DNA of 64,000 nt from JAKAXS01 sp041940525 (GTDB taxonomy: Bacteria > Pseudomonadota > Alphaproteobacteria > Rhizobiales > Hyphomicrobiaceae): NCBI GenBank assembly GCA_041940525.1, contig JBGTSB010000010.1, positions 3,237-67,236 of the forward strand. The letters run 5' to 3'. A program made the translations under genes and the position numbers. The notes under the pieces are model-generated. The model had not been told where the DNA came from. It made no database searches and saw nothing but the letters and a program-made list of their open reading frames with translations. Positions 40,693 to 49,688 of this stretch are shown here, piece by piece. The stretch's first letter is position 1, and each line of letters begins with the position of its first letter.

Positions 40693-42267
40693 TTAGCGGC
40701 GGTCTTCAACGGTGGTGAGCCAGCGGGCCCCGAAGAACGTGACAGCCATCGCCAAATAGCCAACCGCTGCTGTCCATGCCGGTTGACCAAAGGCCCCCAC
40801 GACATCCTTGGCAGCGAACGTATAACTGTGCATCAGCCCCGTGGCGGACAGCGCCGCCGCGGCCATCGCCCACAGTCCGGCGGACACAAAGCGGCGTTCG
40901 ATCAAATGCACTGTCAGCGCCGACAAGATCATCGCGGTGAAGATGAAGCCCTGCTCGATGGCGAAGCCGCCAGCGATGTAGTTGCCCGCCTGAGCCATAG
41001 CCTCAGAGATTGCCGGCGAAAAGTCCGCGCCGCCTGCCCGCAAGCCATCCTTTGCCATCAGCACGCCCCAAGCGCCAATGCCTGGAAGCAGGCCCAAGAC
41101 GACAGCCGGCGCGTGCTCGCGCGGTGTAGCCTCGAACGCCTGCGCCGCCATGATGATGCCGATCCAAAGCACAATCGCCATGCCCGCCTCGATCGGCACG
41201 AGCCAAGCCAGGATTGCGAGTGAGCCCGAAAGGCACAGAACAGTGAAGAACCCCGCGTTCAAAATCGAGTAGCCGGCGCGGGCACCAAGCACTTTCCAGC
41301 CCGGGTGGCCAATGTAAAGAGTCGTTGGAAAGCACGAGCCAAACAGCGCCGCAGCTATCGAGCCGATCCCGTTCACCGCAAGCGCCGGCCCCGTTTCGAA
41401 CGAATCACCTGCCGCCTCGGCGGACTCGATATTTTGTAGCGAGCCGATGACGCTGAAAATGCCGATCGGGATAATCACGGCAACGTAGGTCAAAACTTCT
41501 TGCGAGGTCAGCCCCGCTAGGATCTCGCCAGGAACAGGCACGGGCAAATGCAACCCAAGAGCCTCACCGCTAGGCGGCTCCAACGGGATCAAGCCCGTCG
41601 CGAAGGACAAAACGACTCCGATCAAGATGGCGACCAAGCCGCCCGGCAGCCCGCCGCGAAAACGAACCTTCCCGAAATAGACGAGTAAGATCACTCCAAG
41701 TGTCGCGAAGCCGACGATCGGGCTGGCGTACGTGCGAAACAGGAAGGCGAAGGAGATAAACCCCAAAGCGATGCCGGCCAACGTCGACAGCAAGGCAGCA
41801 CGCGGTGTCGCCCGGCGCAGCTTCTCCGCAAAAAGCGCTCCCGCCAATTCGATCACCCCTGACCCAAAACAGGCCACAAGCCCCATGCGCCAAGCCAACA
41901 GCGAGGCTTCAGCGTCGGGAACACCCCGCGCCTTGGCGGCCAATAGCGTGGGAAGCATGACCAAGAAGATAAAGGCAAACAAGGAGACGGTATTGATGCC
42001 GTACGGCAGGGCGCAAATATCGGTTCGCCCTGTTTTTCGCGACAGCCGCACGGCCTGCCAGCTGTAGAAGGTGTTGCCAACGATGAGCGATACTGCCGCG
42101 CCGGGCAGGATGGCGCCAAATATGAGATCGTCGGAGAATCCCAGAACGCCCCGGCAGAGCGCCACAATGACCAGCAGCTGGACCAGGTTATCAATAGCGA
42201 GCCCAAAGAAACCATCAATGTCGCCTCGGCAAAACCAAGGCATGCCTTTAGACCCGTTCTCAGACAT
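40693..42267 (-). CDS. NCS2-family-like permease (xanthine/uracil/AzgA type)
   Basis: An integral membrane protein of 524 residues with about 12-14 hydrophobic segments. The N-terminus (MPWFCRGDIDGFFGLAIDNL) and the segments DICALPYGINTVSLFAFIFL and FGSCFPTTLYIGHPGWKVLG recall the NCS2/AzgA purine permease fold, where two short beta-strands line the substrate site. EVLTYVAVIIPIGIFSVIGS and SLQNIESAEAAGDSF follow, as in that group. The ATG at 42267 is preferred to a GTG at 42294. The substrate may be a purine, pyrimidine or an organic or inorganic anion; the sequence does not decide. Confidence is for a transporter of this fold. Confidence 0.75.
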   Translation of the reverse strand: MSENGSKGMPWFCRGDIDGFFGLAIDNLVQLLVIVALCRGVLGFSDDLIFGAILPGAAVSLIVGNTFYSWQAVRLSRKTGRTDICALPYGINTVSLFAFIFLVMLPTLLAAKARGVPDAEASLLAWRMGLVACFGSGVIELAGALFAEKLRRATPRAALLSTLAGIALGFISFAFLFRTYASPIVGFATLGVILLVYFGKVRFRGGLPGGLVAILIGVVLSFATGLIPLEPPSGEALGLHLPVPVPGEILAGLTSQEVLTYVAVIIPIGIFSVIGSLQNIESAEAAGDSFETGPALAVNGIGSIAAALFGSCFPTTLYIGHPGWKVLGARAGYSILNAGFFTVLCLSGSLAILAWLVPIEAGMAIVLWIGIIMAAQAFEATPREHAPAVVLGLLPGIGAWGVLMAKDGLRAGGADFSPAISEAMAQAGNYIAGGFAIEQGFIFTAMILSALTVHLIERRFVSAGLWAMAAAALSATGLMHSYTFAAKDVVGAFGQPAWTAAVGYLAMAVTFFGARWLTTVEDRR

Positions 42268-42448
42268 CGGAATTCCGCACTCGCGACCAGCCACCTAGAA
42301 AATCACTTAGCAACGCCCCGCCTAGCTTGGCAAACGGCGATTGAGCTCACCGGCATCGACTTTTTGGATCGTAGCGGTAGTTTGAAAGTGAAATCCAACC
42401 CGGACACAGCGCCGTAAACCGAAAGTCTCCAGCTGCGTTAGGTTTACG

Positions 42449-43990
42449 ATGCCCAGCACCCGCAACCTTGTGCTCATCCTCGGTGATCAGCTGTCCGGTA
42501 AGATCAGCAGTCTCGAAGGATTTGATGCCAGGCAAGACCGCATCCTCATGTGCGAGGTGCGCGAAGAAGCAACCTACGTCAAGCACCACAAAAAGAAGAT
42601 CGCGTTCCTGTTCTCCGCCATGCGCCACTTCGCACAGGAGCTGGAGTCTAAGGGATACAGTCTGCGCTACACCAAGCTGGATGACGGCTCCAACGCCGGC
42701 TCCTTTTCCGGCGAGGCCAAACGCGCCATCAAGGATTTCAAGCCGGACAAGATCATCGTGACGATGCCGGGCGAGTATCGCGTGCTGAAAGATATGGAGA
42801 CTTGGGAGAAGCATTTCGGTGTCCCAGTCGAGATCCGCAAAGACACACGCTTCCTCTGCTCGCCTGAAGACTTCGCCGCTTGGGCCGCGGATCGCAAAAC
42901 TCTACGGATGGAATATTTTTACCGCGAGATGCGTAAGCGATTTGGCATTCTCATGGATGGCGGCGGGCCTACTGGAGGGGAGTGGAACTACGACTCCCAA
43001 AATCGCAAACCGCCGAAGGCCGGCCTCAACCCGCCGAAGCCCTACAGTGCGCAGGTCGATAAAATTACCCAGGATTGCATCAAACTTGTCGGCGAAGCGT
43101 TCGATGATCATTTCGGCGACCTTGAGCCGTTCCATTTTGCCGTCACGCGCGATCAGGCGCGCTATGCGCTGGATAAGTTCATCAGCGAGCGCCTGGCAAA
43201 GTTCGGCGATTATCAGGATGCGATGGTCCAAGACGAGCCGTGGATGTTCCATTCGCACATCAGCTTTTACCTAAACTGCGGCCTGCTTGACCCGTTGGAG
43301 GTCGTGGAAAAGGCAGAAAAGGCCTACCGCGATTGCGACGCGCCGCTCAACGCCGTGGAAGGCTTCATACGGCAGATCATAGGCTGGAGGGAATACGTCA
43401 GAGGCATCTATTGGCAGCAGATGCCGGACTACGCGGACAAGAACTTCCTGAACGCCAAGCGCGACCTGCCCTGGTTTTTCTGGGACGGCAATACCAGCAT
43501 GAACTGCCTGCGCCAATGTGTTCTGGAAACGAAGCAGAACGCTTACGCGCATCATATCCAGCGCCTGATGGTGCTCGGAAATTTTGCGCTGATCGCCGGC
43601 ATCGATCCGGCGCAAGTGAACGAATGGTACTTGATCGTCTACGCAGACGCCTATGAGTGGGTGGAGATGCCGAACGTGACGGGCATGATCTTGTTCGCCG
43701 ACGGTGGCCTGCTGGCCAGTAAGCCCTACGCCGCAGGCGGCGCCTACATCAACCGCATGTCCGACTATTGCAAGAGCTGCTCTTACAAAGTGTCGAAGAA
43801 GAACGGCGCGGAAGCCTGCCCATTCAACTACCTGTATTGGGATTTTCTGACACGCAATAAGCGTCAGCTCAAGGGCAACCCGCGCCTGAACCGGGCCTAC
43901 GCGACGCTCGCCAAAATGGACGACGAAAAGAAAGCCGCGATCCGCGACGACTCCCGCCGCTTCTCCAAGGAGATCGAGGGCGAGGTCTGA
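42449..43990 (+). CDS. phrB: Iron-sulfur bacterial cryptochrome/(6-4) photolyase
   Basis: A 513-residue flavoprotein of the FeS-BCP group. The N-terminal domain begins LVLILGDQLSGKISSLEGFD and binds an antenna chromophore. The C-terminal FAD domain has EGFIRQIIGWREYVRGIYW and QNAYAHHIQRLMVLGNFALI. Four cysteines (C353, C441, C444, C457) sit at the spacing of the four that ligate the 4Fe-4S cluster of Agrobacterium PhrB (offset by three residues), strong support for the assignment. In PhrB the enzyme repairs (6-4) photoproducts with blue light. Length and motifs are normal. The C-terminus is basic (RRFSKEIEGEV). Confidence 0.93.
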   Translation: MPSTRNLVLILGDQLSGKISSLEGFDARQDRILMCEVREEATYVKHHKKKIAFLFSAMRHFAQELESKGYSLRYTKLDDGSNAGSFSGEAKRAIKDFKPDKIIVTMPGEYRVLKDMETWEKHFGVPVEIRKDTRFLCSPEDFAAWAADRKTLRMEYFYREMRKRFGILMDGGGPTGGEWNYDSQNRKPPKAGLNPPKPYSAQVDKITQDCIKLVGEAFDDHFGDLEPFHFAVTRDQARYALDKFISERLAKFGDYQDAMVQDEPWMFHSHISFYLNCGLLDPLEVVEKAEKAYRDCDAPLNAVEGFIRQIIGWREYVRGIYWQQMPDYADKNFLNAKRDLPWFFWDGNTSMNCLRQCVLETKQNAYAHHIQRLMVLGNFALIAGIDPAQVNEWYLIVYADAYEWVEMPNVTGMILFADGGLLASKPYAAGGAYINRMSDYCKSCSYKVSKKNGAEACPFNYLYWDFLTRNKRQLKGNPRLNRAYATLAKMDDEKKAAIRDDSRRFSKEIEGEV

Positions 43991-44050
43991 CTGCAATCCG
44001 GGTCGCTTCTGGGTCGTAATCCGTCACACTCAGCAAACTTCAAGCCCGGA

Positions 44051-44461
44051 CTATGACCGCGATCCGATTTTAGCGAACAGCGCTCCAAGAAAGGCCGGGA
44101 TCGCGGGAATTGCAATGACGGCTGTGGTCAAGAGCGCTGACAGTACGGTCGCCTTATCAGCATGCGCGGGATTGGCGGATACCGCAGTCACGTGACGAAG
44201 CGCGAGCACAATCCATATGAGCGCCGCCGAGAACATCCACACCGCCGCCGGACCCGGCTTTTTGAGGGTCTTTGTCGTTCCGATCAAGCACACAACCAAC
44301 GCCGCGAAGGATAGGCCGATGTGCCAGAAACCGCTGTTGGCGATCTTCCAGTAAGGGCTGTTGCCGAACTGGCTGAAAGCGCCCACGAACCAGCCGCCGA
44401 CGGCAAACGACACGATCCCCAATACGCCAAATATCAACGCTGCAATTTTCAAAACAATCAC
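44051..44461 (-). CDS. Four-helix membrane protein of unknown function
   Basis: A 136-residue protein with four hydrophobic segments (near residues 3-27, 45-62, 72-90 and 105-128). It starts MIVLKIAALIFGVLGIVSFA; between helices it has the motif QFGNSPYWKIANSGFWHIGL. There are no cofactor or catalytic motifs. It lies tail to tail with the photolyase gene, 60 bases apart, and its start faces the P450 gene across about 190 bases. It looks like a genuine gene from its membrane pattern and its codon use, but the family and role are not recognised. Confidence 0.6.
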   Translation of the reverse strand: MIVLKIAALIFGVLGIVSFAVGGWFVGAFSQFGNSPYWKIANSGFWHIGLSFAALVVCLIGTTKTLKKPGPAAVWMFSAALIWIVLALRHVTAVSANPAHADKATVLSALLTTAVIAIPAIPAFLGALFAKIGSRS

Positions 44462-44651
44462 CGCTTAACAACAGTGGCCGCAGTGCTCCGGAGCCGCAGC
44501 TTTGAGATAATCACAAGGCGCCAACGTTGTCGATTCGTTCGCTGAGCGATTGGAACCACATCAAATGTGAACATGGTCCGCTTGTCCTGACGCAAACCTG
44601 TGCTTGTATGCGGACCAAAAAAGCCGCGTTGCGCGATAGCGAGGAGCGCCC

Positions 44652-45866
44652 ATGAAATCTCCCGTCGACTTTACAAGCCAGGAATATCTGCGTGATCCCG
44701 CGAGCGGTTTGCAACGCCTGCGAGAGGCAGGGCCGCTGGTTCAGATCAAATTTCCGATTGTCGGCAAGGTCTGGGTCACCACGACGTACGAGACAACCGC
44801 TCAGGTTTTGAAAGACAGCAAGACCTTCACCTTGCGCAAGGACGGAACCGGCGTCGCCGGGGTGCGCTGGTGGATGCCGGGCATCATCCGCACCTTAGCC
44901 AACAACATGCTGACGATGGACGAGCCGGATCATACGCGGCTTAGAAAAATCGTCGATGAAGCGTTCCGCCGCCGCGCAGTTCTTGAGATGGAACCTCAGG
45001 TCCGGGCCCTGGCGGTACGGTTTGCCGGAAGCCTCTTCGACGACGGGAACCCGGCCGATCTGGTCGAACGCTATTCGCGAGCAGTGCCGCTCTACGTCAT
45101 CTGCGAACTGCTTGGCATCCCGGAAGACGACCGCGCACAATTCGCTTCTTGGACAAGCAATTTCACACGTGTCGGAGGCGGCTTCGGGTTTTGGCGGATC
45201 GTGCCGGCTATTTGGTCTATCCGGAAATACATCACGCGCTACATCGATCACGTCCGCAAGCATGGCGGCGAAGGCTTGATCGGCGATCTCGTCCGCATCG
45301 AAAAGGAGGGCGGAGACATCAGCCCGAACGAGATGGTCGCGATGGTGTTCTTGCTGCTCGGCGCGGGCGCGGAAACGACGACGCACGTGATTGGCGGCGC
45401 GGCTTATGAGATGCTGAAGGCACCCGAGCTCACCAGCTGGTTGCGCGAAGACTGGAGCAGGGCGGACCTGGCTGTTGAGGAATTCCTGCGTGTGATCTCC
45501 GCGGTGCAGTTCTCGAAGCCGAGGCATGTGCGTGCTGATTGTGATCTGGCCGGCACGAAACTGAACAAAGGTGATATGATCATGCCTATGATTGCCGCCG
45601 CCAACTACGACCCATCGGCGAACGATTCACCAAACATGCTCGATCCCGCGCGCCGCCCCAACCGGCATTTGGCGTTCGGAACCGGCATCCATTTCTGCCT
45701 TGGCCATCAGCTGGCACGGCTGGAAGCGAAGACGGCCCTAGAGATCCTGTTCACTCGCTGGCCCAATTTGGCGCTGGCCGGTGCGCCTGATAGCATCCGC
45801 TGGGCTCCCCGCCCCGGCATGCGGGCAATAGCCGCCCTGCCGGTGACGCCTGGCGCGGCAGGCTGA
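44652..45866 (+). CDS. Cytochrome P450
   Basis: A 404-residue haem monooxygenase, soluble and therefore dependent on external redox partners. The haem-binding loop is FGTGIHFCLGHQLARLEAKT with the axial Cys. The I-helix reads LLGAGAETTTHVIGG (A-G-x-E-T), the K-helix motif is EEFLRV (E-x-x-R), and MTMDEPDHTRLRKIVDEAFR occurs in the N-terminal third, all as in bacterial class I P450s. No ferredoxin or reductase gene is adjacent. GAGGAGCGCCC precedes the ATG. The substrate is unknown. Confidence 0.93.
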   Translation: MKSPVDFTSQEYLRDPASGLQRLREAGPLVQIKFPIVGKVWVTTTYETTAQVLKDSKTFTLRKDGTGVAGVRWWMPGIIRTLANNMLTMDEPDHTRLRKIVDEAFRRRAVLEMEPQVRALAVRFAGSLFDDGNPADLVERYSRAVPLYVICELLGIPEDDRAQFASWTSNFTRVGGGFGFWRIVPAIWSIRKYITRYIDHVRKHGGEGLIGDLVRIEKEGGDISPNEMVAMVFLLLGAGAETTTHVIGGAAYEMLKAPELTSWLREDWSRADLAVEEFLRVISAVQFSKPRHVRADCDLAGTKLNKGDMIMPMIAAANYDPSANDSPNMLDPARRPNRHLAFGTGIHFCLGHQLARLEAKTALEILFTRWPNLALAGAPDSIRWAPRPGMRAIAALPVTPGAAG

Positions 45867-45906
45867 CGCAAGCCGTTATCCCCTGCGCTAAACAGCCCGG
45901 GCAGTG

Positions 45907-45927
45907 ATTTGTGGAACTGTCACAAAT
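45907..45927. repeat. Inverted repeat upstream of ugd, possible operator
   Basis: ATTTGTG and CACAAAT form a perfect seven-base inverted repeat around GAACTGT, about 100 bases upstream of the UDP-glucose dehydrogenase gene. It resembles a CRP-type site (TGTG and CACA) but its spacing is one base short. ACAGCCCGG is directly repeated on both sides of it (near 45891 and 45937). It may be an operator or a weak terminator for the P450 gene. Confidence 0.35.
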
Positions 45928-46028
45928 GCCGGTTAGACAGCCCGGCTTATGCCATCTATGAAGCATCACAGCACGCAGCGGCCGTGCTGACTGATTGACG
46001 TTAGCCGCCACGTCTTGAGGAACTTTTC

Positions 46029-47351
46029 ATGAAACTATCGGTCATTGGCACAGGGTACGTTGGACTGGTGACCGGCGCCTGTTTCGCGGATGTTGGCAAT
46101 GATGTCGTCTGTCTCGACCTTAACGAGGAGAAGATCGCGACATTGAAGGCAGGCAAGGTCCCTTTTTATGAACCGGGTCTGGAAGACCTGGTCGCCAGCA
46201 ACTTTGAAGCTGGACGCCTCAAGTTTGAATCCGATCCCATCGCGGCGACGAAGCACGGTGACATTCAGTTTATCGCCGTTGGCACACCGCCGGCGGAGGA
46301 CGGTTCGGCCGATCTGCAGTACGTGCTTGCCGCCGCACGAAAGGTCGCCGAGCATATGGACGGCGACAAACTCATCGTCGACAAGAGCACGGTGCCTGTC
46401 GGCACCGCCGACAAGGTTAAAGACGCGGTGCAAGAGGTGCTCCAAAAGCGGGGCGTGTCGCACAAGGTATCCGTAGTCTCAAACCCGGAATTCCTGCGCG
46501 AAGGATCAGCCGTGGGAGACTTCCTCCGTCCGGCCCGCATCATTGTCGGCACCGACGATGAGGACTCGATCGAAATCCTGCGTCAGCTCTACGCGCCGTT
46601 TGAGCGCAACCACTCCAAGATGATGCTGATGGATACGCGGACCGCCGAGCTGACCAAATATGCGGCGAACGCCATGCTGGCCACCCGCATCAGCTTCATG
46701 AACGAAATGGCCTTGATAGCCGAAGCAGTTGGCGCCGACATTGATCGGCTGCGCCACGGCATCGGTAGCGACAGCCGAATTGGCAGCGACTTTCTGTACG
46801 CTGGCTGCGGCTATGGCGGTTCATGCTTTCCCAAGGACGTCGCCGCGCTTCTTCGCACCGCGAACGAGATCTCCGTGCCCGCCAGCCTTTTGCAGTCGGT
46901 TTCGGACGTGAACGATCGCCAGAAGCAGGTTCTTGCCGGCAAGATAGCCAAACGTTTTGGCGACGACCTCTCCGGTAAGACATTCGCGGTCTGGGGGCTG
47001 GCCTTCAAACCGGAGACGGACGACGTGCGTGAGGCGCCAAGCTTGGTTTTGATCGCCGGTCTTCTGGCTCGCGGCGCTAAGATCAAGGCCTACGATCCGG
47101 TCGCCTCGAAGGAAGCGATGAAGGCGATGAACAATCCCGACGGTGTCGAAATCACGCCAACGGCCTTTGAAGCGCTCACTGGAGCGGACGCTCTCGTGAT
47201 CGTGACTGAGTGGAAGGAATTTCGCAGCCCAGATCTGGTCGAGATCAAGAAGCGCTTGCGCCACCCCGTCATCTTCGACGGTCGCAATATCCTCGACATT
47301 AACGCCGTGAATTCGGCCGGCCTGGAATATTCGGGCATAGGCAGGGGCTGA
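46029..47351 (+). CDS. ugd: UDP-glucose 6-dehydrogenase
   Basis: Oxidises UDP-glucose to UDP-glucuronate in the cytosol for polysaccharides and lipids. The 440 residues begin MKLSVIGTGYVGLVTGACFA (Rossmann loop), with VDKSTVPVGTADKVKD and SNPEFLREGSAVGDFLRPAR. The catalytic Cys is C266 in GYGGSCFPKDVAAL. The sequence differs at this loop from the dehydrogenase at 2.1 kb, so they probably use different sugars. It ends normally with VIFDGRNILDI. The gene stands alone, 162 bases after the P450 gene. Confidence 0.95.
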   Translation: MKLSVIGTGYVGLVTGACFADVGNDVVCLDLNEEKIATLKAGKVPFYEPGLEDLVASNFEAGRLKFESDPIAATKHGDIQFIAVGTPPAEDGSADLQYVLAAARKVAEHMDGDKLIVDKSTVPVGTADKVKDAVQEVLQKRGVSHKVSVVSNPEFLREGSAVGDFLRPARIIVGTDDEDSIEILRQLYAPFERNHSKMMLMDTRTAELTKYAANAMLATRISFMNEMALIAEAVGADIDRLRHGIGSDSRIGSDFLYAGCGYGGSCFPKDVAALLRTANEISVPASLLQSVSDVNDRQKQVLAGKIAKRFGDDLSGKTFAVWGLAFKPETDDVREAPSLVLIAGLLARGAKIKAYDPVASKEAMKAMNNPDGVEITPTAFEALTGADALVIVTEWKEFRSPDLVEIKKRLRHPVIFDGRNILDINAVNSAGLEYSGIGRG

Positions 47352-47579
47352 TCAGCCTTAACAAACGGCGTAAAAACTTTGGGCCTCGCCCTCTTAGCTG
47401 CCTGGACGGTAACGCGCTTACCCGCCCGGGTAGGACGATTGGCATGGAAATGGCCATTGCCGCTGAAGCCAGACCATTTTACTTTCTCCTCCTAAAGACG
47501 AACTCAGCCACGACACTTCGGGGTAGGCTGTACCCTGAGCGCGCCGATGAGCCATGGGTCGACCAAGGGAAACGTACCA

Positions 47580-49529
47580 ATGAAAAACAAAGTTATTTCA
47601 GCTGACGAGGCGATCGCCCTGATCAGCGACGGGGACGTCGTAACAACTACGGGCTTCGTCCAGAGCTGCATTCCAGAAGCTCTGCATGCCGCGCTAGAAA
47701 AAAGATTTCTTGAAACAAACGGGCCGCGCGATTTGACGCTGATGATGTGCGCCGGCGCCGGGGACAGCAAGGGCCTGGGAACAGGCCGGCTTCACCACGA
47801 AGGCCTCCTGAAGCGCGTCATCGCCGCCAATTTCGGCCGTATGCCCAAAGTTGCTGAAGCGGCCCAGAACAATAAGATTCAAGGCTACAACCTACCCCAA
47901 GGGGTAATCTCGCAGCTGTATCGTGCCTGCGCGGCCGGTCAGCCCGGGCTGTTTTCCAAGGTCGGCCTGCAAACCTACTGCGATCCGCGCCTCGGCGGCG
48001 GCAAGGTCAACGAGCTGACAGAAGAAGACATCGTCAAGCTGGTTGAGGTCGAAGGCGAGGAATGGCTGTTCTATCGCGCCACAAAGATCGACGTCGCCTT
48101 CATCCGCGGCACAAGCGCCGATCCTTCCGGCAACATCAGCGTCGAGAAGGAAGCGCTGACGCTCGACAACCTGGCCCAGGCTATGGCGGCCCATAACAAT
48201 GGCGGCATCGTCATCGCTCAGGTTGAACGCATCGTCGAGCAGGGCTCGCTGAGTCCGAAAGACGTGAAGGTGCCTGGCATTCTGGTGGACTGCGTGGTTG
48301 TTGCGGAAACGCAGGAATTGCACCGCATGAACTACGGCACGATCTACAACCCGGCGCTATCCGGCGAAATCCGCGTGCCGGTGGAAGGCATGGCCAAGAT
48401 GCCTTTGGACGCCCGCAAGATCATCGCCCGCCGCGCTGCGTTTGAACTTCCGCCGAACGGCGTGGTCAATCTCGGCGTCGGCGCGCCAGACGGCGTCGCT
48501 GCTGTTGCGAACGAAGAGAAAGTCACGCCCTACATCACGCTCACGACCGAGGCCGGCGCAATCGGCGGCGTGCTCGCAGGCGGATCAAGCTTCGGTTCTT
48601 CGGCCAACGCCCACTCGATCATCGACCAGAACCAGATGTTCGACTTCTATGATGGCGGTGGCTTGGATCTCACGTGTTTGGGCATGGCCGAATGTGACCA
48701 GCACGGCAACGTGAACACCAGCCGCTTCGGTGGCCGTTTGAATGGCTGCGGCGGGTTCATTAATATTTCGCAGAACTCACGCGCGGTTGTCTTCGCCGGT
48801 ACGTTCACCGTCGGCGGCCTGAAAGTCGCGATTGAAGATGGCAAGCTCAAAATCGTCGAAGAGGGCCGCTCGCGAAAGTTCGTCGAACAGGTCGGCCAAG
48901 TTACGTTCTCCGGCAACTACGCCAAGCAGCGTCATCAGCCGGTGATCTATGTGACTGAGCGCTGCGTCTTCCAGCTGACGCCCGATGGACTGGAGCTGAT
49001 CGAAGTCGCGCCCGGCATCGATATCGAACGCGATATCCTGCCTCATATGGACTTCAAGCCGCTCATCACCAAGCCAATCGAAATGAACCCGCGGATCTTC
49101 GTCGACGAGCCGATGGATCTGCTTGACGACCTGACGAACGTCCAACTGCCAAGCCGCGTCAAGTACGACGAAAAGCGCAACATCCTGTTCCTCAACCTCG
49201 AGGGCTGGAGCGTGCGCAAGAAATCGGACATCGAGGATCTGCAGAAGGTCCTGGTCGAGGCCTGCGAGAAAGCCGGCCGCCGCGTCAACTCTGTCGTCAA
49301 CCATGATGGCTGCCGCATTGCCGAAGACCTCTATGACGATTACGCGGCGATGGTGCACCATATGGTCCAACACCACTACGCGACGACCACGCGCTACACG
49401 ACGAGTGCCTTCATGCGTCTCAAAATGCAGGAAGCACTCGATAAGCGTGGCCTGGCTCCGCACATCTACGAGCGCGAAGAAGAGGCTCATGCTGTCTTGA
49501 ACGCGGAGAACCGGACAGCCGCCGAATAA
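47580..49529 (+). CDS. Acyl-CoA:acetate/3-ketoacid CoA-transferase-type protein with C-terminal extension
   Basis: Transfers CoA between carboxylic acids through a glutamyl-CoA intermediate. The 649 residues contain both halves of a family I CoA-transferase in one chain: VTTTGFVQSCIPEALHAALE and LTLMMCAGAGDSKGLGTGRL in the first half, and VVNLGVGAPDGVAAV then LTTEAGAIGGVLAGGSSFG, with E324 as the likely catalytic Glu, in the second. The last 120 or so residues, starting near NPRIFVDEPMDLLDDLTNVQ, lie beyond the catalytic fold and are not part of typical propionate CoA-transferases. The start at 47580 is preferred to 47547 because AGGGAAA lies just ahead. The exact acyl substrates are unknown. 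Confidence 0.83.
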   Translation: MKNKVISADEAIALISDGDVVTTTGFVQSCIPEALHAALEKRFLETNGPRDLTLMMCAGAGDSKGLGTGRLHHEGLLKRVIAANFGRMPKVAEAAQNNKIQGYNLPQGVISQLYRACAAGQPGLFSKVGLQTYCDPRLGGGKVNELTEEDIVKLVEVEGEEWLFYRATKIDVAFIRGTSADPSGNISVEKEALTLDNLAQAMAAHNNGGIVIAQVERIVEQGSLSPKDVKVPGILVDCVVVAETQELHRMNYGTIYNPALSGEIRVPVEGMAKMPLDARKIIARRAAFELPPNGVVNLGVGAPDGVAAVANEEKVTPYITLTTEAGAIGGVLAGGSSFGSSANAHSIIDQNQMFDFYDGGGLDLTCLGMAECDQHGNVNTSRFGGRLNGCGGFINISQNSRAVVFAGTFTVGGLKVAIEDGKLKIVEEGRSRKFVEQVGQVTFSGNYAKQRHQPVIYVTERCVFQLTPDGLELIEVAPGIDIERDILPHMDFKPLITKPIEMNPRIFVDEPMDLLDDLTNVQLPSRVKYDEKRNILFLNLEGWSVRKKSDIEDLQKVLVEACEKAGRRVNSVVNHDGCRIAEDLYDDYAAMVHHMVQHHYATTTRYTTSAFMRLKMQEALDKRGLAPHIYEREEEAHAVLNAENRTAAE

Positions 49530-49559
49530 GCTGAAACGTTCGCAAGTCTCACAAGGTTA

Positions 49560-49586
49560 AGGCCCGGTTGCACCACAGCCGGGCCT
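49560..49586 (+). terminator. Stem-loop after the CoA-transferase gene
   Basis: AGGCCCGG and CCGGGCCT make a perfect eight-base stem with an 11-base loop, 30 bases past the stop codon. The bases after it (ATCTCGTC) contain few T, so termination strength is uncertain, but its position between two independent genes is typical. Confidence 0.5.
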
Positions 49587-49688
49587 ATCTCGTCTACCAA
49601 CCAACACCGGAGCGCTGGAACGGCGTTGGAGCCGCAACCCATGAACTTGGGCTTGCAGGCCTCTGGCTTCAGCCAATAAAATCCGCAA

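Noticed and set aside
45907..45927. CRP site upstream of ugd
   Set aside because: The half-sites TGTG and CACA are seven bases apart, not eight, so it is kept only as an unassigned inverted repeat.
48777..49490. Minus-strand frame of 237 codons opposite the CoA-transferase
   Set aside because: Composition is typical of the complementary strand of a GC-rich gene and it has no start context.
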